NCBI GenBank assembly: GCA_030737875.1
Contig: CM060918.1
Span: forward strand, 883,914,403-883,978,402
Length of the DNA stretch: 64,000 bases
From: Allium sativum
Lineage: Eukaryota > Streptophyta > Magnoliopsida > Asparagales > Amaryllidaceae
Direction: 5' to 3'
In this document: in pieces, positions 21,946-33,644 of the stretch
Layout: every line of letters begins with the position of its first letter
How positions within the stretch are numbered: the stretch's first letter is position 1
Program-made: the position numbers and the translations under genes
Notes under the pieces: model-generated
The model's database searches: none
Seen by the model: only the letters and a program-made list of their open reading frames with translations
Told to the model about the DNA's origin: nothing

Positions 21946-23003
21946 TGTTGACAAACTTTTTGGTAAAAGCTGTCACACACGGAATTTCTGGATAGCATCG
22001 CACTCAGACACTGAGAAAATCGTCAACAAATATGAAGCGGTATGGTCGAAATCACATCATCAACATAAACAGGCCCGAAACTCCTATCAGACGACCTCTT
22101 TTGGGGCCCGAAAACAGCAATTACGGAGTTAAGCTCTGTAACACTTGTAGCCCTTTGAATTAGCTTCAGGTTGAGCTTTTGTTCGGTCAAAACGGACTTA
22201 CGGTTTGAAAGTTATGCATGTTTCCGTAAACACACGCAGAACTTGGATTTCGAGAATTGGTGACATTTCTGTTCAGGTCGCCCCCTTTGGCTCGGGGGAC
22301 CCCCTTGGGCTCGCCGTTCCTCGGCTCATGGAGCCTCTTCAACTCGTGACGCACCCCCGTCTCGTGAAACCAACTCTGGCTCGTGGAGCTCAGGTGGACC
22401 ACGACCCTCATCCACGACCCGACCGTGGACACAAGCTTTATCACTTCAGCTCGAGACCAGACCTCGGTTCGTGAAGGCTTCATCACGACCCAACCCCCAT
22501 GACCACGAACCGATCACCGAACCTGCTAATACACGCATAGATCTTGACATATTCTCAAGGCTATTCCTACTTCTACTATCCCGGATCGTGTACCACGTGC
22601 CCTGTCACGAACCGGTCATCTCAGAGGCTCTCCTACAGCTATAAATACACATCTACATGGAATTTTAAAGGGATTTTCAAGGACTTTTGGCTCTTTTTCA
22701 TCTGAGCTTCCACCATTGTTCCTAGCAAAGCATTGCTGAACATAGAAGCCCCATTCTTCATTAAAACTTGAGTGTTTAGTAAGGATTGGATAAGATAATT
22801 AAGCATTGTATTATAAGTTCTCACGAGTTGTAGGAATCATTTTTGTAATTTCTACATATATAAAAGCATATAAGTGGACGTAGGCTAGATAGATCAGCCG
22901 AACCACTATAAAAACATCGTGTGTTCCCTCTTATTTACTTTTTTCTGCATTTTTGTGATATGCGATCTGCATTTGGGTGTTAGGCCCAGATTTTGGTCTA
23001 ACA
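21946..23003 (+). repeat. Element C LTR 1
   Basis: 1058 bp, TG...CA. A TATAAATA box sits at 22640-22647. The middle contains a GC-rich stretch with many CTCGTG/CACGAG hexamers. Confidence 0.93.
22640..22647 (+). promoter_or_regulatory. TATA box in element C LTR 1
   Basis: TATAAATA within CTATAAATACAC; the same box is preserved at 53699-53706 in LTR 2 and 57098-57105 in LTR 3. Confidence 0.65.
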
Positions 23004-23070
23004 TTTTGGCGCGCCAGGAAGGTGACACACGATACTACTTCAATTTCTAGCTCTAAAGGAATCGATTTGC

Positions 23071-24810
23071 TTGGCTATTGGTTCAATGGTTAAAAGAAAG
23101 AAGGATGGAACTTTCTTCCGTACTGAAGGTGATAAGGCCGAAGGCACGAGAAACGAAGCAAGCCAGGAAGCTTCCTCTCACGAAAACCCATCGGCATACT
23201 TGACTCGAGAAGAAATGGACGGCGTTCCCGTTGAATTGAGAACCCAGATGGCAAGGCAAGATGATCTCCTTAGGGAACAACAGGAGATGATTGACGGATT
23301 CTTCGCCTGGATGGATGGGAGGCCGAGCAATGTTCAAGTCATTGGAAATGAAGCCACAGAAGCTGCTCGTGCATCACATGGACTCGAGGGCAGCCCCCTC
23401 GCTCTTGGAAATCGTCAGGATCAACCAAATTCAACTCTGGTTCAAATGGATGTCAGAATGCAAGCCCCCGCTCAACACCAGGATACGGCTCGTGAGGGAT
23501 ATCAGCAACCGGCTCGTGATGGGGCTCCAGGCGATCGGCTTGCCCCTCCCCTCCCCCCGGTCCACGAACCAATCTCACGACTCGGCCTCCCAGATCCAGA
23601 CACGGCTCGACCACGACCCACTCGTGGTGCACCCCTTGGCTCACAAACCGGTCCCAGCAACTCACTCTCAGCAGCTCACCGGCAGCTTCCTTCTCTCGCG
23701 CTCAACGCTGGGGGCACCAGCTCTGATATTGGCAACTTGCAACAGCTTTTCGAAGGAAATCGGCTAGCAGATCTGATTGAGCGCCTTTCGAGAGGCCACA
23801 CTTATCAGAATGACGTGGATGATGTCAACCACACTCCTTTCACTCAGGAAACCAGGAATTCCCGTAATCCCCCGAATTTCAAACTTCCACAATTGGAGCC
23901 CTACAACGGCAGGACAGATCCTACGGTGCACCTGATGCGCAACAAACGGCATATGGAAGTTCAATCGGGGTCGGAAAACGTCATGGCTAAATGTTTTCCC
24001 CTCTTTCTGACAAATATAGCCGCTATGTGGATTCAGCAGCTAGAAACTGAATCGATCAACAGCTGGAACATGTTGGTCGCACGCTTCATTGAACAATTTC
24101 GGGTCCACATCGCACGACCAAAGAATGTCATGTCCCTCACCACAATCAAGCAAAGGCCCAAAGAAACTCTTCGTTCATTCCTAGAAAGATTCAACGTTGC
24201 AACAGCATCAGTTGACCGACCAGAACTTTCCATGGTATTGATGGTAGCAGTATCCGGCGTTCTAGATAACTCGGAGTTTAAAAAATCCTTATACTAGGAT
24301 CCACCACGAAATCTCGGCGAATTCTACCTTGAGGCAGATAGATTTCTGCGGGAAGAAGATGCAACTTCCGAGAAGCGCATTCTCGATGTCAACATGCTTA
24401 AAGATGGAGAACCGTCTGATTTTGGAAAAGGCAAAGGAAAAGCCAATGTCAAGAATGACCGCAACAATCACCCTTGGAGAGGGCCCATATTTGAAAGATA
24501 CACTAAACTGAATGACACTCTGAGCAACATCTACTTGGATACAGGAGGCGCCACCTCATATCCAAGGCCTCCCAAGAGGGAGCCAACGCTAGCACAATGC
24601 AATTCTGGTAGACATTGAATATTTCATGACATAGACGGTCACAACACTGATGACTGCAGACATTTGCGAGACCTTATTGAGGACCGGGTCAGACGAGGAG
24701 AGCTAGCCGAGTATGTCACTCACCCAGTAGAGCCTACACCTGCGCTACCACCACCTATTCCCCAGAGAGGGAACGATCCTGGATCAAGCAATCGCGGGAT
24801 TATCATTCGT
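23071..24810 (+). pseudogene. Element C gag, copy 1
   Basis: Gag coats element RNA. A frame open for 408 codons from 23071 ends at TAG (24295-24297), where copy 2 has an Arg codon; the frame then continues to about 24810 with one further TGA. Retrotransposon Gag core: YNGRTDPTVHLM, AMWIQQLETESINSWNMLVARFIEQF, RPKETLRSFLERF. The C-terminal motif FHDIDGHNTDDCRHLRDLIED and RRGELAEYV is typical of Tat/Ogre-type Gag; its first Cys position is the TGA in this copy. The N-terminal third is low-complexity and poorly conserved. The start could be the Met at 23071 or the one at 23086 (MVKRKK). Confidence 0.88.
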
Positions 24811-25109
24811 TGATCCCACTCAGCGGATCTCTTCAGTTTATCGGACTTCGGTCCATAGTTCATGTTTTTAGGCTTTAAGGCGACTTCTCGCCCTTCTTTG
24901 TTTTCTCTGCATGTAGCAACATTGGCTCACACGCACGGAACCGACCCATAGTCTCTAGTCATGTTCAGGGTTAGAATAACTGACGTTAGCTTTCATGAAC
25001 CAATAAAGATCATTGATGAGCACCGACTCGCAACCGGATCAGTCCAGTATAAACAGACATGAGCTCCGGCTCCGAACTGGATCCGTCCAGTATAAACAAA
25101 CTGCATTAG

Positions 25110-25253
25110 CATTTCCTTGGTCGTCTTACCCCGGTAAGGCCGTCTTGAAACTTCATTAGCTTTTCCTCGGTCGTCTTACTCCGGTAAGACCGTCTTGGAA
25201 TCCCATAGCTCTTCCTTGGTCGTCTTACTCTGGTAAGGCCATCTCGGAACCAT
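25110..25253 (+). repeat. Short tandem repeats at the 3' end of the C internal region, copy 1
   Basis: Three units of about 50 bp, each with TTCCT(T/C)GGTCGTCTTAC and CCGGTAAGGCCGTCTTGGAA-type halves; the GTCTTAC..GTAAG core is palindromic. The same array is present in copy 2 at about 56168-56310. Confidence 0.8.
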
Positions 25254-25358
25254 TTTTGCATTGTTTGTCTTATCTTTTTGCAGGTACGGATTATGGATCT
25301 TATAGATTATCCAAAACACATCTTTCTTATCAACAAGATATGTTCTGGGGGGCAAACT

Positions 25359-25422
25359 TGTTGACACACTTTTTGGTAAAAGATGTCACACACGGAATTT
25401 CTAGATAACATCGCACTCAGGC
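25359..25422 (+). repeat. Element C LTR 2, left part
   Basis: First 64 bases of the middle LTR, preceded by a GGGGGGCAAACT polypurine-like tract. Cut by element A; CAGGC (25418-25422) is the TSD. Confidence 0.92.
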
Positions 25423-28400
25423 TGTAACACCCCACGTCCATTAATGTCACTCACAAAGGGAATGCATTAACTTCCATGGCGCGTATTTAGTGTATAGAAC
25501 AGAATATAACAAGACAGATATAAATAATGGTACTTGAAAAATTTTAAACAACTTTTATTACAGCGGAGAAATAGTTTGATTACAACAACTTCATAAACCA
25601 AGTACACTTAATATCGGTCTTGATAAATTATTTCAGAGTACATAAAATAAAAAGCATAAACCCCAACATAAGTAGACATAAAAGAGATGAGCTGAACTTT
25701 ACTTTCAGCAATCCAAGCACTTCCAAAAGAGAGAGAAAGAGATTCGAGATCAAGCTCCACTAGTATTAGTCCCACCCTGAGAACCTGAGGGGAGGAGGAA
25801 GAAAAGAGGCGAAAACAAGGGGGTCAGACATAAAGTCTGGCGAGTATAATAACTTTAACAATATAATTATTAAAGTAACTAGGATAAGGCATAAACTGGT
25901 AAGATAAGATATGACCATGGAACAAGTGGGCATGACAAAGCAAATAAGAGGAATATTATGGCGCTAATCTCGTTCCTAATCACTATAGGATAATTACTAT
26001 ACTACACCACCACTAGTCACCCTAAAAGTTGATCCCGCCTACAAAACTTAATAATGATAATGGTAGTTTCGTTTACCCCTAGCTGCCTTCATAGGTGTCG
26101 TCTGCCTATATCTCCAGTAGTTGTATCCACTACCCCCATTCGATCGGCTCCCTAACTCGTAGATATCAGTGCTGGTCCCACAGTGGGGTGTATTACTCCC
26201 CAAAGTGGCAACCCGATACCACCAAAGATGCACGACTTATATCTACACAATGCAACAACGTCTTACCTACCAGCCCGGGCCCACGCACGCACGTGACCCC
26301 GTTGGACTTGCGTTGCCACCGCTAACCCATTTTGACCTCTTACAATCAAATCCAGTGAGCGTGTCCTGTCCTCGACTTAGGTCGAGCTCACAAAGATACT
26401 TAATGGGTTACTGGTTTGAAAAGGGCCCCCATGCTTGACACAAGCCTTCCACATATGCTTGGTCCCTACTAAGGTTTCCCCACTTAACCTCATTCTTATT
26501 CATGTCTTCTTACATGTTTCAATCTTGGTTAAGTGCATCTAATCGTATTACACATGCCCCCCAAGGCACCCACTTAATTTCACATGCCACCTAAGGCATC
26601 CACTTAACCCCCATGTCCCACCACATGTTTATCCGGTTAAGTGTTACTTAATTCATTAGAACCGTAACCTCGTAAAGACCTCCCACATTAGGCTGACATT
26701 TGCGGTTGCTCGATTTGTCGGGCGGGTCCGGGCAGTCTTATATCGCAAACGAGCCTAACCTCGTGTCTTTACAATTGTTATGCATTTAATTTGTGCCTTT
26801 GACATCTCACATTAGATTGGCATTTGTGTCTGCTGGATTTGCTAGGCGGGTCCGGGCAGTCTTACACCACAAAAGAGTCTAACCTCGTGTCTTAGGCGGT
26901 TAATTATTACACATCTTTATTTAACCCCAAATTGGATTAATATCCCTATTCAAATTTGTCAATAAATTCCAAATTTATTTATGTTCATAACTGTCTCTTA
27001 AAATTATGTCCATAAATACCAATTATGCCAATTAATGTCTCAAATTAATTATATTCCTTTTAAGGCCATTTTATGCCAATTCACAATTTATGTATACTCA
27101 ATATTATCCCATCATCCCCACGCTATTCGTACGTTTTCATATGGCATATGTTAGACTCACAAATAGTCTAACTTATAAAAAGAAAAACAACATCACATAA
27201 CACATAAAATAGATCTAAGGATCATGACATAAGATTACATAGCCAGTAACTTGCATATGAATTTCATTCAAACTAGCATATGATACAAAACTAGCATAGG
27301 TAATGGGCATAAACTTGCATAACTTATGTATTGCTATAGATCCAAACATAAAGGTGTAAACTTGCATATGGATCTAAACATAAAGACGTAAACTTGCATA
27401 TAGATCTAAACATAAAGATGTAAACTTGCATATAGATCTAATCATCTAAACATAAAGATGTAAACTTGCATATGGGTCTAAACATAAAGATGTAAACTTG
27501 CATATGGATCTAGGCATAAAGGTTAATGTCACATAAACTAGCATATGCATATACATGTCTCACATATATTTTAACAACCCAAGCTTGCATAAGATTCATA
27601 CATGAATATATGATCCAATCATCACAAACTTGCATAAGATATATGATTCAACTTGCATAAGATTCACATAAGAACTAACATATGATCCAACTTGCATAAG
27701 ACTAACATATGATTCAACACCACAAACATACATATAATTTACATCACATGATTCAAAATCATATTCTCATATTCCCAATTATATCTTATCATAATTAAAT
27801 TAATTAATTAATTTGTGAAAGCTATCATACTCACGATTAAAAAGAATAGTCTTGTCTTTCTGGGATCTGTATTCTGAAACTGATTTGCTCGCCTTTGATG
27901 TAGACTAATCATTATTTAGATTTGATTTGATTTTGATTCAAGCTTCTATCTTGCTTTAGGGTTGAAAGTTTATGGTGGCTACTCTAGGTTCTCCATTGAC
28001 GACATGACGGCTCTTGTTATGAATTAATGTGATTAGGGTTAGGAGTTTAGGAGTGTTTTTATAGAAGTTTAATTTAATAAGAGCCGTTGGATTAACCTAG
28101 GGATAACCAGAACTATCAGGACCACTCAGATGCCACATCATCCCTTAGGGCGAATCGGGCCACGGGTTGACAGCCAAACACCCTGGATCGACCCCTAGTC
28201 GACCCAACGGGACTCGGGTTGACTCCAAAAATGGTGCGGTTCGGCTATTCCCACTCTCGATTCGTTGTTTTGAGCATTTTTTTGAATACATATATAAATA
28301 TATATATTTCTCATATGCATACAAACTTCAAGGCTTGATAACTTCTTCATAAGTTATCCGTTTTATGCAAACCAAATGTCTATCTTGACCCAAAATTTTG

Positions 28401-28503
28401 AGATGAACATAATAGCGCAACCCATTTCACTTAATTCTTCTTCTAAAAATTAAGTATACTTTAATTTGTGAATTTTAATGTTATAAAATTACGGGGTGTT
28501 ACA
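25423..28503 (-). repeat. Element A 3' LTR
   Basis: 3081 bp, complete. Contains the ACATAAAG.TG-type tandem array (27350-27530) and a TATAAAAA box on the minus strand at 28056-28063. Confidence 0.95.
27340..27535. repeat. Tandem array inside element A 3' LTR
   Basis: About six units of about 32 bp built on ACATAAAGATGTAAACTTGC plus ATATGGATCTA. The equivalent place in the 5' LTR (35565-35705) has about four units, so the array changed length after insertion. Confidence 0.8.
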
Positions 28504-29105
28504 TTGTCCCTTCCTTAAAGGATTTCGTCCCCGAAATCTCTAAGTAAAGAAGAATGTATCCTACCAAAAATCATCCATCTACTCAACCATCATCCACAAG
28601 CATCCATTGTCCTTAAAGAAATTTCTAATGCTATATGAACTTATGCAAAAATGTGTGTATGTGTACCTTATCTAATGCAAAGATCAGGCGGTCCACTGAT
28701 TCAGTTGACCTCCTCAATGCAAATCATGATAGTATCATGCGTCCATTATGTATGCGAAGAATCCTATTGTTACATATTATTTCTACATGTGTGCACAACC
28801 ATTCATCAAAATGCAGCATCCATATGATAACACAACCATTATACATCCATTAATTTAGATATGCACACGCATTTATATGCAACATGAAGGTGATTGAGCC
28901 GATCTAGTGCCTAATGTGTGTGTACATGCATCCACGAGCAACCACTAGCAACCACTTGCATCTATTTGCATCCACCAAATATAACATGTCTCAAACACAT
29001 GTTTGCAACCATAGGGTTCTTCCTAACCAAAGATCGAAGATGTCATCGCAAAGATAATACTAAAATATAGGACAAGTGTCAACAAAGCGGTAGAAAAAGG
29101 AGAAA

Positions 29106-32100
29106 TTAAAACATACCCTCAAAAAGGAAAGGGTACAGCGTACGCATCTTATCTTCCGTCTCCCAAGTTGCGTCTCTTTGATCATCTCCCCATTACACTT
29201 TGACCAACTTGACCTCTTCGTTGTGAAGTTTTTTGACCTCTGATCCGAGAATGCGTGTAGGAGCTCGTCTGATCGTGGCATTGCGCTCTACTTCCACTTC
29301 TTCAAGCGTGCTCGGCTCTACCACTTCCGTCGTATCGTGCAAACACTTACGCAAATGCGAAACGTGAAACACGTCATGAACTCCGCTGAGCTTCTCTGGT
29401 AACTTTACTCTATACGCCATCTGCCCAATCCTCTCTGCAATTGGAAAGGGTCCTACGAACCTTGGTGCCAACTTCCCTACTGATCCAAAGCGGACTACGT
29501 TTCTCAACGGTGACACCTTAATAAAAACCATGTTCCCAACATCGAACTCAAGATCGGTTCGTCTCCTATCAGCATATGACTTTTGTCGGTCCTGTACCGT
29601 CTTCATTCGCCGTCGAATCAGGTCTATCTTCTCCGAAGTCTCCCTAATCATGTCGGGTCCAAGCAAAACCTTGTCCGTGGATTCCCACCAACAAGTAGGT
29701 GATTGGCACGGTCGTCCATAAAGAGCCTCAAAAGGTGCAATGCCAATGCTAGCCTGAAAACTATTATTATAGGCGAACTCCACTAGTGGAAGATGTTCTT
29801 CCCATGTTCCTCCAAAGTCTAGAATGCATAGCCTTAGAAGGTCTTCTAGAATCTGATTTACTCTCTCGGTCTGGCCATCTGTCTGAGGATTATAAGCGGT
29901 ACTTAAGCATAATTACGTTCCAACCGCCTCTTGTAAGCTTTTCCAAAATTCGCTCATGAAAATGGGATCTCTATCGCTTACAATGCTAGAGGGTATGTCG
30001 TGCAAACGGACTATCTCTCGAAGGTAAATGGATGCTAACCATGTGGCTGTCCTTCTACTTTTAATGGGAATAAAATGGGCACTTTTAGTAAGTCGGTCTA
30101 CAATTACCCAAATCCCCGTATTACCCTTCCTTGATCTTGGTAACCCCTCTACAAAATCCATGGAAACGCTTTCCCATTTCCAAAGCGGAATCTCTAAAGG
30201 ATGGAGCAAACTTCCGGGCTTCTTTTGCTCCGCCTTGACTTGCTAGCACACTAAGCATCTAGCAACGAACTCGGCCACGTCCTTCTTCATTCCGGCCCAA
30301 AAGAAAACTCTGTTCATATCCCTATACATCTTATCACCATCGGGATGTATGGTCATCTTAGAGCGATGTGAGTCTTCAAGAATTGCCTTCTTCAAACTCT
30401 CGTCTTGTGGTACGCAAAGTCTTCCATCTCTACGTAGCCAACCTCTCTCATCTATAGCATATCTATTCAGATGACTCAAGGACTCCCCTCCTATAAGCTT
30501 GCCTACTATCTCAACCAATTGTGGGTCGTTTCGCTGTGCCTCTCCAACTCGACCCAAAAGTGTAGGTTGCACCTCTAACGATGCCAATAATCCGGGTACA
30601 TAATTGATAGAGGGTCTGAAGTCAAAGAAAGATATATACTCCAAACTTTGCCGCTCTACGAACAAAGGACTTAAAGTTAACTTCTTTCTACTTAAGGCGT
30701 CAGCTACAGCGTTACCCTTGCCAGGGGTATATGCGATCTCAAAATCGTAGGATGCCAAAAACTTCATCCATCTCTGTTGCCTCAAGTTTAGGTCCTTCTG
30801 AGAGAATAAGTACTTTAGCGACTTATGGTCTGTATACAACTCAAACCTCTCGCTAAGCAAATAATGACGCCATGACTTAAGCGCAAAAACTATGGCCGCC
30901 AACTCTAAATCGTGGGTAGGGTAATTTTTCTCGTGGGCTTTCAACTTCCTTCCACCATAGCATATCACCCTTCCCTCTTGCATTAAAACTGCGCCAAGCC
31001 CTGTCCCGCAAGCATCGGTATATACAGTGAATGTCTTACTCCCGTCTGGCAAAACTAAAACTGGAGTGGTCGTCAAAGCCCTGTTCAGACGTTGGAAAGC
31101 ATCATCACAGTTAATGTCCCAAGTAAAAGTCAAATTCTTCTTCGTTAATCGAGTGAGAGGGGCTGATATCTTCGCGAAGTCCTTAATGAACTTCCTATAA
31201 TAGCCAGCCAGCCCTAAAAAGCTTCTTACTTCTGTTGCGTTCTTAGGAGTTTTCTAATTTTGGATTGCCACCACTTTGTCGGGATCCACAGCTATCCCTT
31301 CCTTAGAGACCACAAGTCCTAAGAACCTCACTTCTTTTCTCCAAAAATGGCACTTGGAGAACTTAGCTTTTAGCTGATGCGCTCGTAGGGTCTCTAAGAC
31401 TTCCCTAAGATGTAGGGCATGCTCTTCTTCATTTTTAGAGAAAACCAGAATATCGTCTACAAAGACTACCACAAACTTGTTTAGAAACTCCCTAAACACC
31501 CTACTCATTAAGTCAACAAAGTATGCGGGTGCATTCGTCAAACCAAAAGGCATGACGAGCCACTCAAAGAAACCGTTAGGAGTTCTAAAGGCAGTCTTAT
31601 CGATGCTATCTTCAGCCACCCTTAGCTGATGAAACCCTGTAGCTAAATCCAGTTGCGAGAAAATTGAAGCACCCACCAACTGATCGAATAAATCGTCTAT
31701 CCTCGGCAATGGGTGCCTGTTCTTCTTTGTTAGCCTATTCAGCTCTCTATAGTCCACGCACAATCTAAGTGAACCATCAACTTTTGTAGCAAAAACGACT
31801 GGAGCACCCCACTCCGAAATGCTTCTTCTTATGAACCCCTTCTCAAGCAATTCTTTCACTTGCTTACTGAGTTCTCTTCTCTCTCTCGGAGCCATGTGGT
31901 GCACTGGTAATGCAACTGGCTTTGCATTATCTACTAGATATATTCGAAAGTCTATCGCGCGCCTCGGGGGTAAACCTCGAACTTCATCGAAGACGTCACT
32001 ATATTCACGGACCACACGAACAGATTTCAAATCATCATTGGATGCGTCTAGGGATTCTAGGTAGCTAAGCATTACCGGACTTCTAGGGTCACAAGAAATA

Positions 32101-33437
32101 TCAAGGGTCTTTCCACAATGAGTCAACAATCTAACTACCCTTCTTTCACAATCTAGGATGGAACCGTATCTAGTTAGCCAATGCATACCTAGAATCAAGC
32201 CGTAGCCCATGAAGCCTTGAACAAAGGCGTTGCATTCAAACCCAACGCCCAAGATAGACACTCTCAAATCCCAACGAATCATAGAAAGATGAGCCGAACC
32301 ACCAATAGGATTTGAGACTACTATGGGATCCGTAACTAGACTAGTATTTAGGTGCAGTGTTTCAACTAATGAAGCAGATACAAACGAGTGCGAAGCGCCA
32401 GAGTCAAATAAAGTACAAATAGGATGATCAAACAGAAAAACTAAACTTTCAACGGAAATGTTTCTACCTCTCTCCTATCCTGGTGCCGTGAGAGCCTGAA
32501 TCCGCCCTCTCGCCTGCCCTGGTGCCATGATAGCTTGAAGCTGCCCTCCAGAAGTTCTTTGCCCTTGCCCATGTTTCCTTGGGCAGTCCTTACCTAGATG
32601 ATCTGCCTCTCCACAGTGGAAATAGCCAGTCTTCTTCTTTTTCCTACAGTCTTTACTCAGATGGCCTGGTGTCCCATAATTAAAGCACTTCTTCTTTTCT
32701 TTGCCATTATTCTTCTTCCCGCCTTTCTTGTTATGTTGTTGTGGTTTCTTTTGGTCCCCTTTCTTCTCCGATGCCTTATTAGCATTAGCACCTTTCTCTT
32801 CCTCATGCATAAGCGCCATGTCAACCAATTTCTCAAAGGTAGCGCCCATAGGAATGTGGGTCATTGCTAACCCATGTAGTGGCTCATTCAAACCCTTAAC
32901 GAACCTTAGGGCCTTCTTCTCAGGTGTGTTTACCAATTCCAAGGCAAATCTCGCCAATTGATTGAACTTGTTGACGTACTCCTTTATTGATAAATCCCCT
33001 TGTTTCAACGCCAAGAATCTTTCCATATATAAATTCTCTTCTGCTCGTGAGAGAAACTTCATTTCGAACTCACGCTTGAAATTCATCCATGTCCCCACCG
33101 GACGCTCTCCGTTCGTGACCTCCCACCAAAATGAGGCTTTGTCTTTCATTAACCAAGCAGCCAATTGGACCTTCCTTCCATGTTCTACTTCGAAAATACC
33201 AAATAGATTTTCCACCTCCTTAAGCAAATTTCGAGCTTCAACAAACGTCTCTGATCCGTGAAAAGATTTCCTGCCCATTGCTCTAAAATCTTTGCATATC
33301 TTTGCAAAAGTATCAATACGGGGAGGAGGAGGAGGAGGAGCATTTGCTGGGCCTGCGACATTGGCCCTAGCTTCCAAATACCTTCTAAACCATCCTGGTA
33401 TCGGTATCCCCTCGGGTATCTCGGGAATTCTAGACAT
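29106..33437 (-). pseudogene. Element A gag-pol, single frame with five nonsense codons
   Basis: One frame of 1444 codons from ATG at 33437 to TAA at 29106, interrupted only by stops at 32475, 31254, 30243, 29913 and 29193 (lowest base of each) and no frameshift. Gag (33437-32478) has the WLMKDKASFWWE core and two CCHC knuckles; the first has lost its second Cys (CFNYG). Protease: FDSGASHSF near 32405. [21 protein letters not shown] and [10 protein letters not shown]. RNase [14 protein letters not shown] and [14 protein letters not shown]. Integrase: zinc finger ending RCLVC, then MDFVEGLPRS, SDRDPIFMSEFW and TDGQTERVN. A tail VKLVKV.WGDD..ATWETE..M..LYPFLF resembles a degenerate chromodomain. 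This would be an entire Gypsy polyprotein if uninterrupted. Confidence 0.95.
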
Positions 33438-33630
33438 GCTGAAAAGAAAATGAAGAGATTCAAAACGAAGAATTCGAAAGAAAGATATATGGCTCTTGGG
33501 GGTTATGTTTTTAAAACAAACTTTTCTCTTGAAAATACTTTCCTTAAAGCATACTTTTGTAAGTATTTCTTTATAAAATGCTTTTTGAAAAATAGTTTTT
33601 CAAAATTCATATCTGGTCTAGTAACCTTCA

Positions 33631-33642
33631 GCACTGATACCA
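33631..33642 (-). promoter_or_regulatory. Element A primer-binding site
   Basis: Minus strand reads TGGTATCAGTGC two bases after the 5' LTR, matching initiator-Met tRNA with one mismatch. Confidence 0.85.
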
Positions 33643-33644
33643 CG

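Noticed and set aside
22187..22486. Host gene in the GC-rich part of element C LTR
   Set aside because: The same frame recurs in all three LTRs, so it belongs to the repeat.
27340..27535. CRISPR-like array
   Set aside because: Units are adjacent, degenerate and AT-rich within a plant LTR; no spacers.
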